Assembly: GCA_945897545.1 (NCBI GenBank)
Contig: CAMDGJ010000091.1
Coordinates: 1 to 10,394, forward strand
From: Flavobacterium psychrophilum
GTDB lineage: Bacteria; Bacteroidota; Bacteroidia; Flavobacteriales; Flavobacteriaceae
Direction of reading: 5' to 3'
Length of the DNA: 10,394 nucleotides
Part shown: piece by piece, positions 5,643-10,394 of the stretch
Layout of the letters: every line of letters begins with the position of its first letter
Position numbering within the stretch: position 1 is the stretch's first letter
Notes under the pieces: model-generated
Databases searched by the model: none
Told to the model about the DNA's origin: nothing
Seen by the model: only the letters and a program-made list of their open reading frames with translations
Made by a program: the position numbers and the translations under genes

Positions 5643-6521
5643 TTAAATTCCTTTGGCTAGAAGCAATTTCCAGGCCGAAAGCGTCTCATTTTTTTCCAAA
5701 TATTCTTTGGCTTTAACATGTATTTTTTGAACATCATCGGAGCTTAAAACTCCTTTCACGGCAAAATTTTGTTTTACAAATATATCAATTTCTTCATTAG
5801 TAGGCAAACTATTAATGTTGCCTAATTTCCCCAAATCGTTACCGTCAAAAACGGGACTTTTTTTAATAAAATCAGGAATGGAATCTACTCCTATTCCTAA
5901 TGTCTTCAGGGGTTTTTCGACTTCAAACAATCCCATTTTTGCGCGGGAATACCAGTTGTTTCCCATACGAGAAACCAAGTCAATTTTTTCAGGATTGATA
6001 TCACCTTTGGCATCAAGAATAGTTTCATTGATGTGAATTTTGACTACTTCGCAAATAATTAGATTTCCAGCTCCACCTTCTTTTCCCAAAGCAATAATTT
6101 CATTGACCTTGCATTCAAACTGCACGGGACTTTCAGCCACTCGATACGGTTTAATGATGTCTGACGGAATTTGCGTCAAACCCGATTTCAGGAATTCGTT
6201 TACACCTTCTGGATATTCTGTACTTGACAACGACATTTGCTGGACAATATCAAAATTCACAATGTTGATCACCACTTCACGCGTGGCCTCGCAATTGATT
6301 AAAGTATGTTTTATAGTGTTGTCTCGAACGCGACGCGCTGGAGAAAAAATAAGTATGGGCGGATTAGAACTAAAAACATTAAAAAAACTGAAAGGAGACA
6401 AATTTGGCTTTCCGCTTTTGCTCATTGTACTGGCAAAGGCGATTGGTCTAGGTGCAACGGCTCCTTGCAAATAGCTTTGCAGTTTTGCTGGAGAAAGATC
6501 CTTAGGTTCAATACTAATCAT
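5643..6521 (-). CDS. Flavin reductase family protein (FMN-binding split barrel) with a C-terminal extension
   Basis: The 292-residue protein has the flavin-reductase-like split-barrel domain over about residues 10-200. Typical motifs are APRPIAFAST (23-32), NLSPFSFFNVFSSNPP (40-55) and ILIFSP (56-61), with later strands VQFECKVNEIIAL (133-145) and NLIICEVVKIHI (153-164). This family binds FMN and either reduces it with NAD(P)H or uses it in oxygenase or reductase partnerships; the substrate here is unknown. The split-barrel members I know are near 200 residues. The ~90 residues from about 201 to 292 are an extra region with predicted helices (EEIDIFVKQNF, DDVQKIHVKAKEYLEKNE) and no recognised motif. 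The start is ATG at 6521, about 12 nt after a predicted transcription start. It is the first gene of a two-gene minus-strand unit with the DUF3127 gene. Confidence 0.85.
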   Translation of the reverse strand: MISIEPKDLSPAKLQSYLQGAVAPRPIAFASTMSKSGKPNLSPFSFFNVFSSNPPILIFSPARRVRDNTIKHTLINCEATREVVINIVNFDIVQQMSLSSTEYPEGVNEFLKSGLTQIPSDIIKPYRVAESPVQFECKVNEIIALGKEGGAGNLIICEVVKIHINETILDAKGDINPEKIDLVSRMGNNWYSRAKMGLFEVEKPLKTLGIGVDSIPDFIKKSPVFDGNDLGKLGNINSLPTNEEIDIFVKQNFAVKGVLSSDDVQKIHVKAKEYLEKNETLSAWKLLLAKGI

Positions 6522-6537
6522 TTCAAATGTATTTAAA

Positions 6538-6545
6538 CAAAAGTA
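6538..6545 (-). promoter_or_regulatory. Putative -7 element of the flavin reductase promoter
   Basis: On the minus strand this reads TACTTTTG, an exact match to TAnnTTTG. TTTC (complement of 6567-6570) lies 21 bases upstream as a 3-of-4 match to the -33 TTTG. The predicted start near 6533 gives a leader of about 12 nt before the ATG at 6521. Confidence 0.45.
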
Positions 6546-6605
6546 GGAAATAAGAAAATGGAATGTGAAATTGTAAGTGAGTTTATTTCGACATTACTAT
6601 TGAAT

Positions 6606-6636
6606 TTTGACATTTGACATTGCTATTGCCATTGGA
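6606..6636. repeat. Short tandem microrepeats upstream of the histidine kinase gene
   Basis: TTTGACA occurs twice in tandem (6606-6612, 6613-6619). It runs directly into three ATTGNN hexamers: ATTGCT, ATTGCC and ATTGGA (6619-6636). The tract lies in the divergent intergenic region and overlaps the likely promoter of the kinase gene. Such ATTG-rich hexamer tracts may be slippage products. No function is shown. Confidence 0.4.
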
Positions 6637-6649
6637 ATTATTATATTTA
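6620..6649 (+). promoter_or_regulatory. Possible promoter of the histidine kinase gene
   Basis: TTG at 6620-6622 lies 19 bases before TATATTTA at 6642-6649, which matches the -7 consensus TAnnTTTG in all but the last base. Transcription would start about 12-15 nt before the ATG at 6668. The match is imperfect and the region is repetitive, so confidence is low. Confidence 0.28.
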
Positions 6650-6667
6650 TGCCACAAAAATCAATTT

Positions 6668-7822
6668 ATGCAGTTTTCCAAAAACAGAAACACAACCCGT
6701 TGGGTCATCATTTTTGCCTCGTTTTTAATCATTTCACTGATTCTTTGGAATACCTACACTTTTTTCCGAATTTTCAAAAATGAAGAGCGTTTGAAAATGA
6801 ACCTTTGGGCGAATGCACATAAAACACTAATGAATGCAGGAGAAACTACTGATGTAGAGCTTCCGCTTCAAATTTTTAGTAACAATACTTCCATCCCAAT
6901 TATCCTTACCGAAAATGACTCCATAATAAATAAAAGGAATGTTGATGAGGCAATTGTAAACGATAAACAAAAAATTAATGCATTTTTATCTGGCTTAAAA
7001 GCTCAAAATGAACCCATTGTTATTGAATATGTACCGGGAAAATTTCAATATATATATTATGGAAACTCGGCTTTGTTGAACAAACTTAAATATTATCCCA
7101 TTGCTTTGGTGCTAATCATCGTGCTTTTTGCTGGACTGGTTTATAATTTTTACAGAAGTACCAAGATGGCGACCCAAAACAAGCTATGGGCAGGAATGGC
7201 AAAGGAAACGGCGCACCAAATAGGCACACCGCTATCTTCTTTAATAGGTTGGGTTGAAATCCTGAAAGCCGATGATATCCCAGAAAGCACGATTGTTGAA
7301 ATTGAAAAAGATATTGACCGACTGCTTACCATTACGGAACGTTTTTCGAAAATAGGTTCAGAACCAAAACTGGAAAACAGGGATGTTGTTGCCGAAACTC
7401 AAAAATCGTATGACTATTTACAATCCAGATTTTCGAAACAGGTAGAGTTTTCTTTTCATGCGCCACAAGGCCCTATTATAGTTTTGATGAATGCTACTTT
7501 GCACAGTTGGACGATAGAAAACTTGGTGAAGAACGCCATTGATGCGATGAAAGGTCGAGGAAAACTTGAATTAGAAGTCTTGCATGAAGGCGGTATGGTT
7601 AAAATAAATGTTTCAGATACTGGAAATGGGATTCCAAAAAACCAATTCAGAAGTGTGTTTGAACCCGGATTTACTACTAAAAAACGCGGTTGGGGTTTGG
7701 GACTTTCGCTAACCAAACGAATTGTCGAAGAATACCACAAAGGAACGATAAAAGTGTTGCATTCTGAAATTGGAAAAGGAACTACAATGCAAGTTAGTTT
7801 TAAAGTGACCGTATTAATTTAA
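6668..7822 (+). CDS. Membrane-bound sensor histidine kinase
   Basis: The 384-residue protein has two transmembrane segments (about 12-33 and 143-161) flanking a ~108-residue periplasmic sensor with no recognised fold. The kinase core follows directly. The H-box ETAHQIGTPLSSLIGW (180-195) carries phospho-acceptor His183. The N-box is WTIENLVKNAIDAM (281-294) with Asn285 and Asn289, the G1 box is SDTGNGIP (316-323), and the F/G2 region is FEPGFTTKKRGWGLGLSL (331-348). Only about 21 residues separate the second membrane helix from His183, so there is no HAMP domain. It should autophosphorylate His183 and pass the phosphate to a response regulator. None is encoded in this window: the upstream gene is divergent and the downstream one convergent, so the kinase looks orphan. 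The ATG at 6668 is chosen because it starts just before the basic residues and first helix. Alternative non-ATG starts reach back to 6614. Confidence 0.93.
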   Translation: MQFSKNRNTTRWVIIFASFLIISLILWNTYTFFRIFKNEERLKMNLWANAHKTLMNAGETTDVELPLQIFSNNTSIPIILTENDSIINKRNVDEAIVNDKQKINAFLSGLKAQNEPIVIEYVPGKFQYIYYGNSALLNKLKYYPIALVLIIVLFAGLVYNFYRSTKMATQNKLWAGMAKETAHQIGTPLSSLIGWVEILKADDIPESTIVEIEKDIDRLLTITERFSKIGSEPKLENRDVVAETQKSYDYLQSRFSKQVEFSFHAPQGPIIVLMNATLHSWTIENLVKNAIDAMKGRGKLELEVLHEGGMVKINVSDTGNGIPKNQFRSVFEPGFTTKKRGWGLGLSLTKRIVEEYHKGTIKVLHSEIGKGTTMQVSFKVTVLI

Positions 7823-7948
7823 GGGAATTTTTTGGAATTTTAATTCTTCATCAAATAAAGCAGTCTTAGTAAATTTTTTTTTGCAGATTTTACCTCTGTT
7901 GCTTTCATAAACATATTAAAAAATTTAATAAAATAGGAATCAAGTAAT

Positions 7949-10394
7949 TTAATCCTTGACACATCGTACTGAAAAACCGCTTGACTTTTGACCGCCATAT
8001 CCACCATCACTGCAAGCGTTAAAATTAGAACTCATAACGCGGATCAATGCTTTATCGGGGAATCCCGGCAACTCTGTTGAACTCCACCAGTAACCTAATT
8101 CGCGAACTGATGAAAATAGATTAATACCCTGACGGTAACCTCCAGGAAGAGCTTTAAAACCATAATTGTCAAGGCCGTTACCTGTACCACCACTTGCTGC
8201 ACTTTGCCAACCACTTGTGCTTTTCAATTTCCCACCGGCAGTGTTTTCACCACCAAGATAAAAAGTTAAAGCGTACCATTCTGAATCTGTCGGTATGTGC
8301 CATCCTGATGGAGCTAGTCCTCTGGGGTCTTTGACAGCGTACCAATTGTACAATTTACCATAAGTGGTGCCATATGCTGAATCATTATTGTAATAACACC
8401 ACGCACCCGTGGTTAATCCAGCCCAAGCAGTAGGGTCAGAAACTTGTGGTATTGGGTCTCCATTTTTGTATGTTGTTACATCTAAATTGGTGTTTTGCCA
8501 TATTTGTGTACCAATTGTAACGTTGGTAAGATACATGAAAGTTATTTGATTACCATAAGCGGTTCCCACACTATTTGTTGCATAAGCTCTAACATAATAC
8601 ATTGTTCCAAGTGTTAAAGCAGTTATACTACTTGCGAAAGTCGTTGTTCCAGTGCCATCATTTGTTGTTGTATTTAATGCTATAGTTGGATTTGGACTTG
8701 TGCTCCAGCAAACCCCTTTTGCAGTTATTGTAGTTCCTCCATCATTTGATATTGTGCCACCTGAACTAGCTGTTGAGGTTGTAATTGAAGAAGCTAATGT
8801 AGTGGTTAAAGTAGGTAAAGCTGTCAAGGTTGTAATAACTACTTCTTGTCCATATGCGGTTCCAACACTATTTGTTGCATAAGCTCTTACATAATAAATT
8901 GTTCCGGGGTTTAAACCAGTTATATTACTTGTAAAAGTTGCATTTCCAGTTCCATTATTAGTTTTGGTAGTTAATGCAATTGTAGGAGCTGTAATTGTGC
9001 TCCAGCAAACTCCTTTTGCAGTTATTGTAGCTCCTCCATCATTTAATATTGTTCCACCCGAACTTGCTGTTCTATTTGTAATTGCAGATGCAGATGTTGT
9101 AGTTATACTCGGAATTGCCTGTAGAGCACTAAAAGTTATTTGATTACCGTAAGCAGTTCCCACGCTATTTGTTGCGTATGCTCTTACATAATAAATAGTG
9201 CCAGGAGTTAATTGGATAATTGCACTTGTAAATAAGCCGATTCCTGTTCCGTCAGAAGTCAATCCTTGATTAGTGGTAATAGTTGGATTTGTTGTCGTAC
9301 TCCATACTATTCCTCTATCTGTAATAGATACTCCTCCATCACTTGAAATAGTTCCGCCTGAACTTGCTGTTGAGCTAGTAATTGATGATGCTACTGTAGT
9401 TGTTAAATTAGGTATTGCCGATAAAGTTGTTATAACTATTTCTAGTCCATAAGCGGTTCCAAAGCTATTCGTCGCATAAGATTTTACATAATAAGTTGTT
9501 AAAGGTGACAATTCAGTAATATTACTAGTAAAATTAGCAGTTCCGGAGCCATTACTAGTTTTTGTAGTTAATGCTATAGTAGGATTTGGACTTGTGCTCC
9601 AACAAACTCCTTTTGCGGTTATTGTTGCTCCTCCATTACTTGAAATTGTTACACCTGAAATAGCCGTTGTTGAAGTTATTGAAGAAATAGCTGTGACAGC
9701 TATTAATGGAATTCCTGGACTAGAACTGAACGTTATTTGATTTCCATAAGCAGTTCCTGCACTATTTGTTGCGTAAGCTCTTACATAATAAAGAGTTCCA
9801 GAAGTTAATTGATTAATATCACTTGCGAATGTGCCTATTCCTGTTCCATCAGAAGTCAATCCTTGATTTGCTGCAATAGTTGGATTTGTAATTGTGCTCC
9901 AAACTATTCCTCGGTTCGTTATTGGTGCTCCACCATCACTTGAAATAGTTCCACCCGAACTAGCTGTTGAGCTTGTAATTGCTGATGCTACTGTCGTTGT
10001 CAAAGTAGGTAGGGTTGCCAAAGTTGTAAAAACTTCTTCTTGTCCGTATGCTGTACCAAATGAATTGGTAGCATAAGCTCTTAAATAGTATGCTGTTATG
10101 GGTAATAATCCCGTTATACTACTGGTATAAGCTGTAGTTCCTGTACCATTATTAGTTTTTGTAGATAGTGCTATTGTTGGACTAGGACTTGTGCTCCAGC
10201 AAACTCCTTTTGCAGTTATTGTAGCTCCACCATCACTTACAATTGTACCTCCTGAACTAGCTGCTGAGCTTGCAACTGCTGAAATGACTGAAGTGTTTAT
10301 CCTTGGATTTGAAGCTGTTGTAAAAGTATATGTAATTCCATAACTAGTTCCTATAGAATTAGTGGCGTAGGCTCTGTAGTAATAAGTTGTTGTC
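7949..10394 (-). CDS. Large repetitive surface protein: Fn3-like repeats plus C-terminal FISUMP domain (5'-truncated)
   Basis: The minus-strand frame is open from the right edge (first full codon at 10393-10391) to the TAA at 7949-7951, giving 814 visible residues. A TTG at 10021 is only an internal Leu codon, because the repeats continue upstream of it, so the true start lies outside the window. The visible part begins with a partial repeat followed by six complete 99-100-residue repeats. Each has a head (TTTxASxITxSTASSGGTIS), a middle (GVCWST or GIVWST, NPTIA, GTG) and a tail (YYVRAYATNSxGTAYG). This pattern suggests a fibronectin-III-like beta-sandwich. The last 190 residues (nt 8521-7952) form a FISUMP domain (Fibrobacter succinogenes major paralogous domain). 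Supporting motifs are IGTQIWQNTNLDVTTYKNG, KLYNWYAVKDPRGLAPSGWH, IPTDSEWYAL, GGYRQG, YWWSSTE and the closing GFSVRCVKD. The protein is probably exported and cell-surface attached; the role is unknown (adhesion or carbohydrate contact is conjecture). No signal peptide or sorting tail can be seen. Confidence 0.9.
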   Translation of the reverse strand, partial: TTTYYYRAYATNSIGTSYGITYTFTTASNPRINTSVISAVASSAASSGGTIVSDGGATITAKGVCWSTSPSPTIALSTKTNNGTGTTAYTSSITGLLPITAYYLRAYATNSFGTAYGQEEVFTTLATLPTLTTTVASAITSSTASSGGTISSDGGAPITNRGIVWSTITNPTIAANQGLTSDGTGIGTFASDINQLTSGTLYYVRAYATNSAGTAYGNQITFSSSPGIPLIAVTAISSITSTTAISGVTISSNGGATITAKGVCWSTSPNPTIALTTKTSNGSGTANFTSNITELSPLTTYYVKSYATNSFGTAYGLEIVITTLSAIPNLTTTVASSITSSTASSGGTISSDGGVSITDRGIVWSTTTNPTITTNQGLTSDGTGIGLFTSAIIQLTPGTIYYVRAYATNSVGTAYGNQITFSALQAIPSITTTSASAITNRTASSGGTILNDGGATITAKGVCWSTITAPTIALTTKTNNGTGNATFTSNITGLNPGTIYYVRAYATNSVGTAYGQEVVITTLTALPTLTTTLASSITTSTASSGGTISNDGGTTITAKGVCWSTSPNPTIALNTTTNDGTGTTTFASSITALTLGTMYYVRAYATNSVGTAYGNQITFMYLTNVTIGTQIWQNTNLDVTTYKNGDPIPQVSDPTAWAGLTTGAWCYYNNDSAYGTTYGKLYNWYAVKDPRGLAPSGWHIPTDSEWYALTFYLGGENTAGGKLKSTSGWQSAASGGTGNGLDNYGFKALPGGYRQGINLFSSVRELGYWWSSTELPGFPDKALIRVMSSNFNACSDGGYGGQKSSGFSVRCVKD
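8522..10393 (-). repeat. Tandem ~99-codon repeat array with alternating subtypes
   Basis: In coding order the copies are: partial 10393-10310, R1 10309-10013 (99 codons), R2 10012-9713 (100), R3 9712-9416 (99), R4 9415-9116 (100), R5 9115-8819 (99) and R6 8818-8522 (99). Type A (R1, R3, R5) has ITAKGVCWST in the middle; R1 and R5 follow it with KTNNGTG and a GQE tail, R3 with KTSNGSG and a GLE tail. Type B (R2, R4) has RGIVWST, NQGLTSDGTGIG and the tail GNQITF, and is one residue longer. R6 has a B-like head and tail but an A-like middle. Alternation makes a 597-bp (199-codon) higher-order unit. The match is also clear at the nucleotide level: the conserved GTGCTCCA/GTACTCCA string recurs at 8700, 8997, 9297, 9594, 9894 and 10191. 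Confidence 0.93.

Noticed and set aside
5332..5646. Plus-strand open frame of 104 codons opposite the DUF3127 gene
   Set aside because: It is antisense to a better-supported gene and rich in Ser/Asn/Phe typical of reverse-complement shadows.
6040..6474. Plus-strand open frame of 144 codons opposite the flavin reductase gene
   Set aside because: It lies wholly antisense to a well-supported conserved gene, and its translation shows no family features or upstream signals.
7823..7948. Possible terminator between the histidine kinase and the repeat protein
   Set aside because: T-runs and small A/T hairpins such as GAATT-TT-AATTC occur, but no stable stem is followed by a T-run, so no terminator is called.
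8652..8882. Plus-strand open frame of 76 codons within the repeat array
   Set aside because: It is antisense to repeat-encoding DNA, and the same kind of frame recurs in another repeat at 9894-10076. It is a by-product of the biased Thr/Ser/Gly codons, not a gene.
8522..10393. CRISPR-like array
   Set aside because: The regular ~300-bp spacing is that of coding protein repeats with an uninterrupted reading frame. There are no short repeats with unique spacers.

Overview
The window looks like chromosomal DNA from a member of the Bacteroidota, most likely a Flavobacterium-type species. It is AT-rich, and several start regions have the Bacteroidota -7 promoter word TAnnTTTG with weak or absent Shine-Dalgarno sequences. 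Lineage-typical proteins include a DUF3127 protein, a FISUMP-domain surface protein with repeats, and a histidine kinase with an HQIGTPLSSL H-box. The species assignment is inference.

Left part (1-2817, + strand): the tail of a membrane protein, probably a sugar permease, a PfkB-family sugar kinase that overlaps it, and a GH13 subfamily 18 phosphorylase 6 bp further on. Together they fit a compact route for sucrose or a close relative: import, phosphorolysis to glucose 1-phosphate plus fructose, then phosphorylation of fructose. The phosphorylase carries an insertion of about 65 residues just before its catalytic core.

Middle part (2818-6521): housekeeping genes. tag (3-methyladenine DNA glycosylase I, +) converges on aat (leucyl/phenylalanyl-tRNA-protein transferase, -) with only 10 bp between them. 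aat diverges from an exported PAP2-family phosphatase (+); the 77-bp gap holds back-to-back -7 elements and a perfect 21-bp palindrome. Next comes a 218-bp gap with a 26-bp-arm inverted repeat and a strong minus-strand terminator. That terminator closes a two-gene minus-strand unit: a flavin-reductase-like protein with a C-terminal extension, then a small DUF3127 protein whose C-terminus imitates the protein-docking tip of SSB.

Right part (6522-10394): an orphan membrane sensor histidine kinase (+) converges on a very large repetitive surface protein (-) whose 5' end lies outside the window. The visible 814 residues consist of six full and one partial ~99-residue fibronectin-III-like repeats and a C-terminal FISUMP domain. 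The repeats alternate between two subtypes, giving a ~199-residue higher-order unit. The last repeat looks like a gene-conversion mosaic.

No tRNA, rRNA, CRISPR array, transposase or phage gene was seen, and no intergenic gap exceeds 300 bases. I found no clear new multi-gene system. The strongest leads are the mosaic repeat array, the SSB-tip DUF3127 protein, the phosphorylase insertion, the 26-bp-arm repeat and the palindrome between aat and the PAP2 gene.
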